From assembly GCA_946223355.1 (NCBI GenBank), contig CAMIPB010000035.1, forward strand, positions 1 to 18,779: a stretch of DNA of 18,779 nucleotides. Reading direction: 5' to 3'. Below the pieces are notes generated by a model. It was not told where the DNA came from, searched no databases, and was given only the letters and a program-made list of their open reading frames with translations. Shown here one piece after another: positions 6,830 through 13,910 of this stretch. Position numbers and translations under genes: made by a program. This stretch comes from an uncultured Corynebacterium sp. (GTDB lineage: Bacteria; Actinomycetota; Actinomycetes; Mycobacteriales; Mycobacteriaceae). Numbering within the stretch: position 1 is the stretch's first letter; each line of letters opens with the position of its first letter.

Positions 6830-8125
6830 TTAGGCCTCCTTCTTGGTTGCGGTTTCTTTGGCCAGTGCCTTCTTTAAGTCGCGGAATGCGGTGTAGTTGG
6901 CCAGGACTTCAATCCGTCCTTCTGGGCAAGCCTTGATAGCAGTGAGAGGATCAGCGATCAGCTCATGGTCGATGTCTGCATAGACCAAACGCACAGCTAA
7001 GTCTGTGCCGCGCTCACCAGCGGCCTTAACAGCGAGATCTTCAAAGTCCTCGAAACGTACGTCCCACAACCAGGACATGTCCACGCCATCAGCGACCTGG
7101 CCGTTCGTTGCGATAACCAAGCCGTCAGCACCACGGTCAATCATAGACAGTGCTTCTTGCCAGCCTGCTGGATTTTTAGCCAGCAGCAAACGAATTGAGC
7201 GGTTGCCCAGCTGGATGGTGGAGTAGCGGCCAGCGACATCATCAATAGCTTCCGCTGCCGATACCGCATTGCTGAGGTTGACGTTAAACCCCTCAACGGC
7301 AGCCGCTACTGCTTGTGCCGCATTGCCACGGTTGGCGCGGCCTGGCAACGTAAGGTTGAGTTCGTGTTCACCGTCTGGAGTTACCAGGCCGTCCTCGGTG
7401 ACAATCCAGGACGGCTGTGGCCGGCGGAACTCACGGCCGTCGGCAAGCTTTTTGACTGCGTACCAGTCATCCTCAGTGCGCACCACGTGACCGCCCGTGC
7501 GCGGGCAGGAAACAGAATCGCCCAACCATCCAGCACCGGCGGACACCCAGACAACGTTCTGGGCATCGAACGCTACCGACGTCATCAAAACATCGTCGCA
7601 GTTCGCGATAACGAGCATGTCTGGATTTGCCTCAACAGCGCCGCGCAGTGCACGTTCGATCTTGTTGATCTCGCCCACACGGTCCAGCTGGTCGCGTGAC
7701 AGATTGAGCAAAACCAGTGCCTTGGTATTCAAGGCTTCCGCCACTTTCGGGACATGGAGCTCGTCCACCTCAAGTACAAGGTGGGAGGCATTCGGCGAAG
7801 CCATCAGCGCGGAAATCAAACCCGCATCCATATTGTCGCCGCCATCGTTGGTAGCCACGGAATACGCTGAGCGCATTGCGGCTGCCAGCATGCGTGTGGT
7901 TGTAGATTTGCCGTTAGTGCCGGTGACCAGTACTGCCGGACGATTCTTGCCTACATGAGACATGATGTTCGGATCAATAGCAGCGGCAACCAGGCCGCCT
8001 ATCATTCCGCCTGCGCCGCGACCAGTAGCGCGGGATGCAGTGGTGGCCAACTTGGCAGCCGTAGTGGCTGCAGATGTGCGCAACTTCTTCACATTTTTTA
8101 GCGCGCCGGGGAGACTAAAACTCAT
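6830..8125 (-). CDS. murT: Lipid II isoglutaminyl synthase, Mur-ligase-like subunit
   Basis: MurT uses ATP and ammonia from GatD to amidate the D-Glu carboxylate of lipid II. The 431-residue product has the Mur-ligase P-loop GTNGKSTTTRM (Lys73 from this start), LEVDELHVPK, LNLSRDQLDR and the MurT-specific C-terminal domain with DMSWLWDVRFEDF. The zinc-ribbon insertion of the central domain is degenerate: CPRTGG keeps one cysteine, and the second knuckle reads YAVKKLADGREFRRPQPSW without cysteines. I chose ATG 8125 (MSFSLPGAL). No Shine-Dalgarno precedes it, but a TANNNT box lies 7 nt upstream, as in leaderless genes. An in-frame TTG at 8146 would add seven residues. It lies 74 nt downstream of the dnaQ-like gene and just before gatD. 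Confidence 0.93.
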   Translation of the reverse strand: MSFSLPGALKNVKKLRTSAATTAAKLATTASRATGRGAGGMIGGLVAAAIDPNIMSHVGKNRPAVLVTGTNGKSTTTRMLAAAMRSAYSVATNDGGDNMDAGLISALMASPNASHLVLEVDELHVPKVAEALNTKALVLLNLSRDQLDRVGEINKIERALRGAVEANPDMLVIANCDDVLMTSVAFDAQNVVWVSAGAGWLGDSVSCPRTGGHVVRTEDDWYAVKKLADGREFRRPQPSWIVTEDGLVTPDGEHELNLTLPGRANRGNAAQAVAAAVEGFNVNLSNAVSAAEAIDDVAGRYSTIQLGNRSIRLLLAKNPAGWQEALSMIDRGADGLVIATNGQVADGVDMSWLWDVRFEDFEDLAVKAAGERGTDLAVRLVYADIDHELIADPLTAIKACPEGRIEVLANYTAFRDLKKALAKETATKKEA

Positions 8126-8160
8126 GCCCACTAGCGTAGTCGGCAACCAGGATCGTTGTA
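8126..8160 (-). promoter_or_regulatory. Possible leaderless murT promoter
   Basis: On the minus strand TACGCT (8138-8133) lies 7 nt before the murT ATG, and TTACAA lies 17 nt further upstream. The spacing would put the transcription start at or next to the start codon. No Shine-Dalgarno sequence is present, which agrees. The match to consensus is moderate. Confidence 0.35.
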
Positions 8161-8199
8161 AGAATTCCAGCGGAGCGCCGGTGAATAGGTAGAAAAACT

Positions 8200-9696
8200 T
8201 TAGGAATCGGATCCGGTTGGTCTGTTTTGCTGGTTTCTGCGACGGCGGTTGCCACGGCCGCGTCCACGGCGTGCCCGGCGTCGGTTATTGTTGCCGGAGC
8301 GAGACTGGCCGTCCGGTCCTTTTTCCTTGCCAGGGGTGTTGTTTGTCGTGTTGCCTGGCATGCTGCTGGTGCTCGCAGTGTCGGCGTTTACGCGGCTTGG
8401 CATCTGCTGCGTGTTGTCAGACTTTCGGTTTGATGGACGGCGGCGTCGTGAGCGCTTGTTGGAAGAACGGCCCTGACGGCCGGAACCGGTGCGGCCAGAC
8501 CCAGTACGAGAAGAACCGGAATTTTGGCGGTTGGAATTGGCGCGGCGACGATCACGCTTGGCCTGCGCACGGCGCTTGGCTTGCCGCTCCGCTTCTTCAG
8601 CGGCGAGACGGTCAGCCTCCGGATCAGCATCTTCGATGGTCTCCAGTGCAGCGAGGAACTGCTCATCAGTCATCAAAGGGATATCTTTGCGCGCCGCGTG
8701 CATAGCTTTGCCCGAAGCTGCGGACAGATCATTGCACACCACCAAGGAAGACTCACGGGTGAGTTTCTCGGTGTAGTTGAGCTCTTCGCGGATGATGCCC
8801 TCAATGATGAGGTCAGGGTTTAAAGCGATCTCAGGAGCAACGACAATTTCCATGCCGCGAATCAGGTTGCCACCAGGCTGGAATTTACCCGGATTGTGGT
8901 GCACCCTGTCCGCGGTCATGGCCTCAATACGCACGTGGGAGCGCTGCAAACCGAAGCGATCCGCGCCAAGCTCTTCCGGAGTGGTGGAAGCGACGAGCTC
9001 ATCCACGCCACGGGTAGCGTCCGGTGCAGCTGCGAGTGACTCAGCGCGCGCGGTGAGCGTACGGTAGACGTCGATAAGCAGAAGCGTTGACTCCCGCGAG
9101 GTCTGGGCTTCAGGAACCTGGGCGCGCTCGACGGTAGCTTTCGGGCTTGGCGCATCGATTCCCGCGGCACGAGCGACCGCAGCTAAGCGAGTATCAGACA
9201 AAGACAAAGCCTGCCTGCGTGCGGTAGCCAAAGTGTCCACAATTTTTACTGGGCGTGGAACATGCCCCACCTTTTGGCGGCGACGATTCCTGTTCCTATT
9301 GCGGTTACGCGCACGGTTGGCACGGGCAGCAGCAGTCATGGCGCGCCGGGCCTCAGACACGATGAAACCCCAATACCTGCTGGTGTTGTGCAGGACGAGG
9401 ACGCGGTCGTCGATAAGCCTGTCCAGCGGTTTGAGGATCTTGGAAAAAGACTGGCCAGCCTCAATCTCAGCGGTAGACAGGCCATGCTGATGGAAAGGAC
9501 CCGGATTAATTTCCGGGTTCAAAACAGCGTGGAATTCTTGGTCTGTTTCACCGGCAGCATTAAACGTCACCGCGTCAACGGTGATGATGCGCGCGGTGGC
9601 CGGATGAATACCCGTAGACTGAATGGTCACGGCAATGAAGGGGAACTTCTCGACGGCCTCGAGGCGCGCGGCTTCGCGAGGATGAATATCAGACAT
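8200..9696 (-). CDS. DnaQ-like pseudo-exonuclease with BRCT domain and Arg-rich tail
   Basis: The gene stands where corynebacteria carry 'dnaQ' and has the layout of a DEDDh 3'-5' exonuclease plus BRCT protein (498 residues). All five catalytic positions appear lost. Exo I reads TIQSTG (residues 24-29) instead of DxETTG. Exo II reads HNTSRYWGF, with Tyr108 where Asp is expected. Exo III around residues 190-196 reads ERAQVPEA instead of HRALxDA. The fold landmarks remain: HNxxxxxxF, VDTLATARRQAL and LAAVARAAGI. Residues 123-146 are an arginine/asparagine-rich insertion (RNRNRNRNRRR). A BRCT-like domain follows at about 275-352 (GMEIVVAPEI to FLAALE). The last 146 residues are a disordered tail rich in Arg, Asn, Gly and Ser. 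It is therefore probably a nucleic-acid-binding scaffold, not a proofreading nuclease. TAGACT 8 nt before the ATG suggests a near-leaderless start. Confidence 0.85.
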   Translation of the reverse strand: MSDIHPREAARLEAVEKFPFIAVTIQSTGIHPATARIITVDAVTFNAAGETDQEFHAVLNPEINPGPFHQHGLSTAEIEAGQSFSKILKPLDRLIDDRVLVLHNTSRYWGFIVSEARRAMTAAARANRARNRNRNRNRRRQKVGHVPRPVKIVDTLATARRQALSLSDTRLAAVARAAGIDAPSPKATVERAQVPEAQTSRESTLLLIDVYRTLTARAESLAAAPDATRGVDELVASTTPEELGADRFGLQRSHVRIEAMTADRVHHNPGKFQPGGNLIRGMEIVVAPEIALNPDLIIEGIIREELNYTEKLTRESSLVVCNDLSAASGKAMHAARKDIPLMTDEQFLAALETIEDADPEADRLAAEEAERQAKRRAQAKRDRRRANSNRQNSGSSRTGSGRTGSGRQGRSSNKRSRRRRPSNRKSDNTQQMPSRVNADTASTSSMPGNTTNNTPGKEKGPDGQSRSGNNNRRRARRGRGRGNRRRRNQQNRPTGSDS

Positions 9697-9779
9697 TGCA
9701 GTTCAGTCTAGAGTAGCCACCTCGCGGTTCGGGTATTGGCATCACATCTGTTCGTCTTGTCCCGTTTTGTGGGCTTTTG
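9697..9779 (-). promoter_or_regulatory. leuA to dnaQ-like intergenic gap with possible promoter
   Basis: The minus strand has TAGACT (9710-9705) 8 nt before the start codon of the dnaQ-like gene and no Shine-Dalgarno sequence, which suggests a separate near-leaderless promoter. I see no clear terminator for leuA, so read-through from leuA remains possible. Confidence 0.35.
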
Positions 9780-11549
9780 CTATACGTCTGCACGGTTGAT
9801 TGCGGAAACAATAGCATTGAGTGACGCGCGTGTGGTGGAACCAGCAATTCCCACGCCCCAAGCACGGGAACCATTGATGTCGGCCAAGATATAACACGCT
9901 GCTTCCGCATCATCACCAGCACTGCGGGATTTCTGCGAATATTCCGCAACCTCAAAGTCAATGCCTAATGGCTCTAAACTTTGGGCAAAGGCCGCGATTG
10001 GACCGTTGCCGCTACCGGAAATTACGTGTGTTTGTCCCTTGTAGTTCACCTTTCCGTGCAAAGTGATGCCGTCAATGGCAGCGTCTTTCACAGAAGACGT
10101 ATCCGCGGCGATGCTCAGCAGGTCCAAAGGCGCGTCCCTGTCCAGGTATTCGGTGGCAAAAATGTCCCAAATCTCTTTGGTGTTGACCTCGCGGCCCTCC
10201 GCGTCCGTTACAGCTTGGACCTGGGTAGAAAACTCTGTTTGCATCTGTTTAGGCATATCGATGCCGTGGTCAGTCTTGAGCAAGTAGGAAACTCCACCCT
10301 TGCCGGATTGGGAGTTAACTCGGATAACCGCCTGATAGTCACGGCCCACGTCCGTAGGGTCAATAGGCAGATAAGGCACGTCCCAGGTGATGTGGCGTAA
10401 CTCGTCCGGGCTGATCTGATGGTGCGCAGCCTCCGGGTCGATGCGCTGGGCGAGCGCATCCAAGCCTTTGTTAATGGCATCTTGGTGGGAACCGGAAAAC
10501 GCCGTAAATACTAATTCACCACCATAAGGATGGCGCTCATGGACCGTGATTTGATTGCAGTACTCAACGGTGCGTCGGATAGCTGGGATATCACTAAAGT
10601 CAATCTCAGGATCAACGCCTTGCGTAAGCATATTTAACCCAAGCGTTACCAAGTCCACGTTTCCGGTGCGCTCACCGTTGCCAAACAGGCATCCCTCCAC
10701 GCGTTGTGCGCCGGCCATGATTCCCAGTTCCGCAGCGGCAACGCCCTCACCACGATCATTGTGCGGGTGGATAGACAAGATTGTAGCATCACGGTGGGCT
10801 AGGTTACGACTCATCCATTCAATGGAATCTGCGTAAACGTTCGGGGTAATCATTTCAACTGTTGCAGGCAGGTTGATGATGATGGGATTGTTTTCGGTGG
10901 CGCCTACTGCTTCAGTTACCGCGTCACAAACCTCTTTGGCAAACGCCAATTCAGTTCCCGTGAAGGACTCCGGCGAATACTCCCAACGCCACTGTGTTCC
11001 TGGATAGTCGGCAGCAATCGCGCTGACCAGTTGGGCCGCGTCCGTAGCAAGCTTTTTGATGGCCGCTTTGTCTTTGCGGAACACCACGTCACGCTGCAGG
11101 ATTGAGGTGGAATTGTAGAAGTGGACAATGACGTTTTTTGCCCCGGAGCAAGCCTCAAAGGTTCGGCGAATAAGGTGTTCACGGGCCTGTACTAAGACCT
11201 GGATAGTGACATCGTCCGGGATGAGATCTTCATCGATGAGCGTGCGTACAAAATCAAAGTCTGTCTGAGACGCTGACGGGAATCCCACCTCGATTTCCTT
11301 GTAGCCCATATTGACCAGCAATTGGAACATGCGCCTTTTGCGCTCCAGTCCCATCGGATCAATTAACGCCTGGTTGCCGTCTCGCAGGTCTACTGCACAC
11401 CACAGCGGAGCCTCTGTGATGGTGCGTGAAGGCCACGTCCTATCAGGAAGATTGATTGCTTCTACTTTTTGGGCGAACGGCTGGTAGCGATGCACAGGCA
11501 TCGAGGATGGTCGTTGCTTATTCCACATTGGCTTCTGCTGCGTGTTCAT
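9780..11549 (-). CDS. leuA: 2-isopropylmalate synthase
   Basis: LeuA condenses acetyl-CoA with 2-oxoisovalerate, the first committed step of leucine synthesis, and is normally inhibited by leucine. The 589-residue protein matches the long actinobacterial form: WNKQRPSSMPVHRYQPF at the N-terminus, the HMGL-like TIM barrel with AVDLRDGNQALIDPM (metal-binding Asp57), EVGFPSASQTDFDF, the HPHNDRG metal histidines, GNGERTGN and GSHQDA. A C-terminal LeuA dimer regulatory domain follows (about 460-589), with GNGPIAAFAQSLEPLGI and AEAACYILADINGSRAWGVGIAGS. I chose ATG 11549 because GGAAGA lies 5 nt upstream; the in-frame GTG at 11573 lacks such a site. About 170 nt upstream begins a leader ORF with leucine codons and competing hairpins. 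Confidence 0.96.
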   Translation of the reverse strand: MNTQQKPMWNKQRPSSMPVHRYQPFAQKVEAINLPDRTWPSRTITEAPLWCAVDLRDGNQALIDPMGLERKRRMFQLLVNMGYKEIEVGFPSASQTDFDFVRTLIDEDLIPDDVTIQVLVQAREHLIRRTFEACSGAKNVIVHFYNSTSILQRDVVFRKDKAAIKKLATDAAQLVSAIAADYPGTQWRWEYSPESFTGTELAFAKEVCDAVTEAVGATENNPIIINLPATVEMITPNVYADSIEWMSRNLAHRDATILSIHPHNDRGEGVAAAELGIMAGAQRVEGCLFGNGERTGNVDLVTLGLNMLTQGVDPEIDFSDIPAIRRTVEYCNQITVHERHPYGGELVFTAFSGSHQDAINKGLDALAQRIDPEAAHHQISPDELRHITWDVPYLPIDPTDVGRDYQAVIRVNSQSGKGGVSYLLKTDHGIDMPKQMQTEFSTQVQAVTDAEGREVNTKEIWDIFATEYLDRDAPLDLLSIAADTSSVKDAAIDGITLHGKVNYKGQTHVISGSGNGPIAAFAQSLEPLGIDFEVAEYSQKSRSAGDDAEAACYILADINGSRAWGVGIAGSTTRASLNAIVSAINRADV

Positions 11550-11597
11550 ACTGGTCTTCCGTTTCTGATTCACTGAGTTGGTGAGTGAGTTTGTAAG

Positions 11598-11687
11598 TGA
11601 CCGGCTTCAGCAGGTTTGACGCATGGGCAAACCCACCAGGGGGCGCGGCGGGTTTGCCGGTCAGAGTGGAAGCTAGAACCCGCCGCG
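11598..11687 (-). promoter_or_regulatory. leuA leader RNA with competing hairpins (attenuator-like)
   Basis: Several mutually exclusive pairings can be drawn on the minus strand. Arm 1, CGCGGCGGGTT (11687-11677), pairs perfectly over 11 bp with arm 2, AACCCGCCGCG (11654-11644). The overlapping arm 2, GGCAAACCCGCC (11658-11647), pairs over 12 positions, with one G-U, with arm 3, GGTGGGTTTGCC (11637-11626). Arm 3 can also form GGTTTG/CAAACC (11633-11628 with 11618-11613). An outer pairing TGACCGGC/GCCGGTCA (11663-11656 with 11605-11598) is possible too. None is followed by a clear U-run, so control may act on translation or through Rho rather than an intrinsic terminator. Confidence 0.68.
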
Positions 11688-11723
11688 GATTAGCAGGCCT
11701 AGAATTCGAGGCGTCATGAACAT
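11673..11723 (-). CDS. Candidate leuA leader peptide
   Basis: A 16-residue ORF (MFMTPRILGLLIRGGF) lies 123 nt upstream of the leuA start on the same strand. It contains three leucine codons within four positions (CTA GGC CTG CTA, 11702-11691) followed by Ile. Two of the three are CTA, probably a rare codon here. The final codons CGC GGC GGG TT are also the 5' arm of a strong RNA hairpin, so a ribosome stalled at the Leu codons would cover that arm. A TAGGCT box 6 nt before the ATG suggests a leaderless transcript starting at this codon. ATG 11717 is an alternative start. Leader-peptide control of leuA is known in actinobacteria; for this sequence it is inferred. Confidence 0.72.
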   Translation of the reverse strand: MFMTPRILGLLIRGGF

Positions 11724-11729
11724 GACCAC

Positions 11730-11759
11730 AGCCTAGTTGCATACAGTGAGACTCCGCAA
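11730..11759 (-). promoter_or_regulatory. Likely leuA promoter
   Basis: On the minus strand TTGCGG (11759-11754) and TAGGCT (11735-11730) are separated by 18 nt. The -10 box ends 6 nt before the leader ATG, placing the transcription start at or next to it. A partly palindromic CCACTTGGTGG (11760-11770) abuts the -35 box and could be an operator. Confidence 0.5.
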
Positions 11760-11796
11760 CCACTTGGTGGAAAGTTTTCGGTCGCTGGTCCCTTTT

Positions 11797-11813
11797 AACT
11801 GCTGTCAACAGTT
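11797..11813. promoter_or_regulatory. Near-palindrome in the leuA/GT-C divergent region
   Basis: AACTGCTGTCAACAGTT is a 17-nt inverted repeat with perfect 5-bp ends (AACTG/CAGTT) and an imperfect centre. It lies about 65 nt upstream of the leuA leader -10 and 43 nt before the start of the divergent glycosyltransferase gene. The shape suits a dimeric regulator, but I do not recognise it as a known operator. Confidence 0.3.
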
Positions 11814-11856
11814 TGATCAGTGGAAGTGGTTTTTTAGTCACGCTAAGGTGTCTGGG

Positions 11857-12963
11857 GTGAAAAACTATTGGGTGCATGGAATGATAGCGTTCGCGGTGGC
11901 GCTGTGTGGAGCGATCCTGCGGATTGCGGTACTATGCATGCATGCTTTCGTGAAAGATAAGACCTTTTTATCTGCGCTTAGAGCGTGGGACTCGGAGTAT
12001 TACCTCCAGATTGCACAAAACGGCTACTTCGACGCCCAGATTTCCAACCAAGATGTTCCTGCCCATGAGGTCACACTGGCATTCTTTCCGGGCTACCCCA
12101 TGCTTGTCCGTGCAGTCTCGTTTCTCACTGGTATGGGGACCGCCTCGGCCGCTTTTGTAGTCAGCTTCATTTCTCTGGTAGCTCTCACGTGGGGCACGGT
12201 GGAAATTGCGGATCGCATGGGGGCAAAAACATGGGCCAAAGTCGGTGCCGCCATAGCGGTCACCTGTGCGCCTATGGCCATAGTCTTTTCAATGCCATAC
12301 ACCGAGGCACTGTTTGGTGCTTTGGTGGCGTGGGCTTTGGTAGCCATGATTGATCGTCGATGGTTACTCGCCGGCGGATTGATTTTCTTACTCGGTTTCG
12401 TGCGGCTCACCTCTGTTGGCATGGTGGCCACGCTCGGCCTCATGGTTCTTGTGTACGGAAGGCGAAATTGGCGTGCGTGGCTCGCAGTTTTCATCGCACC
12501 GTTATCGCTGCTGATGTATATCCTCTGGGCTAATAGCCATTTGCAGCATGTAGGGGGGTATTTTGGCACCCAGGCAAAGCACTGGCACTCTCAGTTTGAT
12601 TTTGGCGCTGCTACTTTACGGTGGGGGTGGAAAGCACTCACCGAATCAGATCAACTCGGCTACGGACTATCGGTCCTCGTGATGCTTGCGGTGCCAGTAT
12701 TGCTTTTCCTCACCTGGCGGAAAATTCCGTGGCCGGTGTGGGTATTTTGCGCTGTACTTACCGCCAACGTTCTGCTTTCCGACGGCATCATGCACTCCCG
12801 TCCACGCCTTCTCCTTCCGGCAGCAATGCTGCTCATTCCAGTGGTAATAAAACTCGACGAGCTGGGAAACCGCCGCGTGTACGTCACTGTTCTCGCGGGT
12901 TGGGTGATGTTTGGAGCGTGGTTTTCTGCGTATATGCTCACCCCGTTTCAGTGGGCAATCTAG
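11857..12963 (+). CDS. GT-C family mannosyltransferase-like membrane protein (PIG-V type)
   Basis: A polytopic membrane protein of about 368 residues with roughly ten hydrophobic segments. After the first membrane helix it has RAWDSEYYLQIAQNGYFD and, 20 residues on, FFPGYPMLVRAV. This 'WDsxxYxxIAxxGY ... FFPxYP' pattern is typical of GT-C glycosyltransferases of the PIG-V family, where the Asp of the first extracytoplasmic loop is catalytic and polyprenyl-phosphate mannose is the usual donor. In Corynebacterium such enzymes decorate envelope glycolipids or proteins; the acceptor here is unknown. I favour GTG 11857 because AAGG lies 8 nt upstream and it leads straight into the first membrane helix; ATG 11881 is an alternative. 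Its TAG overlaps the stop of the convergent permease gene by four bases. Confidence 0.75.
   Translation: MKNYWVHGMIAFAVALCGAILRIAVLCMHAFVKDKTFLSALRAWDSEYYLQIAQNGYFDAQISNQDVPAHEVTLAFFPGYPMLVRAVSFLTGMGTASAAFVVSFISLVALTWGTVEIADRMGAKTWAKVGAAIAVTCAPMAIVFSMPYTEALFGALVAWALVAMIDRRWLLAGGLIFLLGFVRLTSVGMVATLGLMVLVYGRRNWRAWLAVFIAPLSLLMYILWANSHLQHVGGYFGTQAKHWHSQFDFGAATLRWGWKALTESDQLGYGLSVLVMLAVPVLLFLTWRKIPWPVWVFCAVLTANVLLSDGIMHSRPRLLLPAAMLLIPVVIKLDELGNRRVYVTVLAGWVMFGAWFSAYMLTPFQWAI
12960..12963. other. Overlapping TAG stops of two convergent genes (CTAG)
   Basis: The palindrome CTAG provides TAG for the plus-strand glycosyltransferase (12961-12963) and TAG for the minus-strand permease (12962-12960). There is no room for a terminator between them, so the transcripts must overlap at their 3' ends. 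Confidence 0.9.
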
Positions 12964-13910
12964 TTGCCGTCGGTTTCTCCAATTTTTTCAACGACGTGCA
13001 CATTGCCCAGCGGGCTGCGCGATAAGACAACAGTGGCCACAATCATGACAATCAAAGCTGCGGCCATCGTTGCCCAGCCAAAGGCTGAGCTCACCTGAAA
13101 CTTCTCATGCAAAATGGTGTAGCCAAGAGTGAAGGCAACGATAGGCTCCACAATCGTCATGGCGGGAAGGGAATGTGTGAGCGGCCCGGCGTGAAATGAA
13201 TATTGCTGCACGATGGTTCCGGTGCCTGCACCGGCAGCTAGTGCCCAAAACTCCCACGAGCCCACCAAGACGATGATGCCATCCAGTGTGAAGATATCCA
13301 CTACAGCTTTGGATAGCACCGCTACGTAACCGTAGATAATTCCGGTAACGCAGCCAAGCAACACTGCGCGTTCACGGCGCAGAAAATAAGACAGTGTCGC
13401 AAGAGTGAGCATTGCAGTGAGCCCGACGGAAAACGCGTTGAACCAGTCAAAAAAGTCTGGGCGGACCGCTCCATGTGAAGGACGGCCTAAAACTACCAAT
13501 ATGCCCACGGCGAGGGTGAGTGCTAGGGACCAAATGATTTCTGAATTTGCCATCCTTTTGTCCACGTACCAGGCAGAAAGAGGGAGTGTGAACATCAGTG
13601 ACAGTACCAAAATGGGCTGCACGATAAGCAGGGTGCCAAAGCCGAGGGCGACGACCTGAAGTGCATAACCGAGAACCGCAGTGAAGGTTCCTGCCCACCA
13701 CAGCGGACGCTTGATGGCAGTTGAGAGAACGTTTGACGGTGCATCTTCTGCGATTCGATGGCGAACCACCGTTCCCCACGCGATTGTGATGGCAGATGCA
13801 AGGGCGAAAAAGACGGCGAGCGCATTGCCCGTAGCATTGCCGTCGAATGAAGCCGCGATCATCTCATCTGTCACTCGCTTAACCGTAGTGGATCGTGTTT
13901 CTCGGTTCAC
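12960..13910 (-). CDS. DMT-superfamily membrane permease
   Basis: A 316-residue protein with about nine to ten hydrophobic segments and a short charged C-terminus. The arrangement of paired short helices, LGFGTLLIVQPILVLSLMFTLPLSAW and a later SLPAMTIVEPIVAFTLGYTILHEKF, is characteristic of EamA/DMT transporters. The second motif ('EP..a...g...l.E') is the classic DMT C-terminal signature. The substrate is unknown; related permeases export metabolites, and NIPA-like members carry magnesium. The start is uncertain: GTG 13910 gives the longest form, while ATG 13862 also leaves all membrane segments intact, and no clear Shine-Dalgarno sequence decides it. It is transcribed away from lysC and ends tail to tail with the glycosyltransferase gene. 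Confidence 0.82.
   Translation of the reverse strand: MNRETRSTTVKRVTDEMIAASFDGNATGNALAVFFALASAITIAWGTVVRHRIAEDAPSNVLSTAIKRPLWWAGTFTAVLGYALQVVALGFGTLLIVQPILVLSLMFTLPLSAWYVDKRMANSEIIWSLALTLAVGILVVLGRPSHGAVRPDFFDWFNAFSVGLTAMLTLATLSYFLRRERAVLLGCVTGIIYGYVAVLSKAVVDIFTLDGIIVLVGSWEFWALAAGAGTGTIVQQYSFHAGPLTHSLPAMTIVEPIVAFTLGYTILHEKFQVSSAFGWATMAAALIVMIVATVVLSRSPLGNVHVVEKIGETDGN

Noticed and set aside
11934..11945. ATGC triplicate in the glycosyltransferase gene
   Set aside because: Very short, in a coding membrane segment, and expected by chance at this scale.
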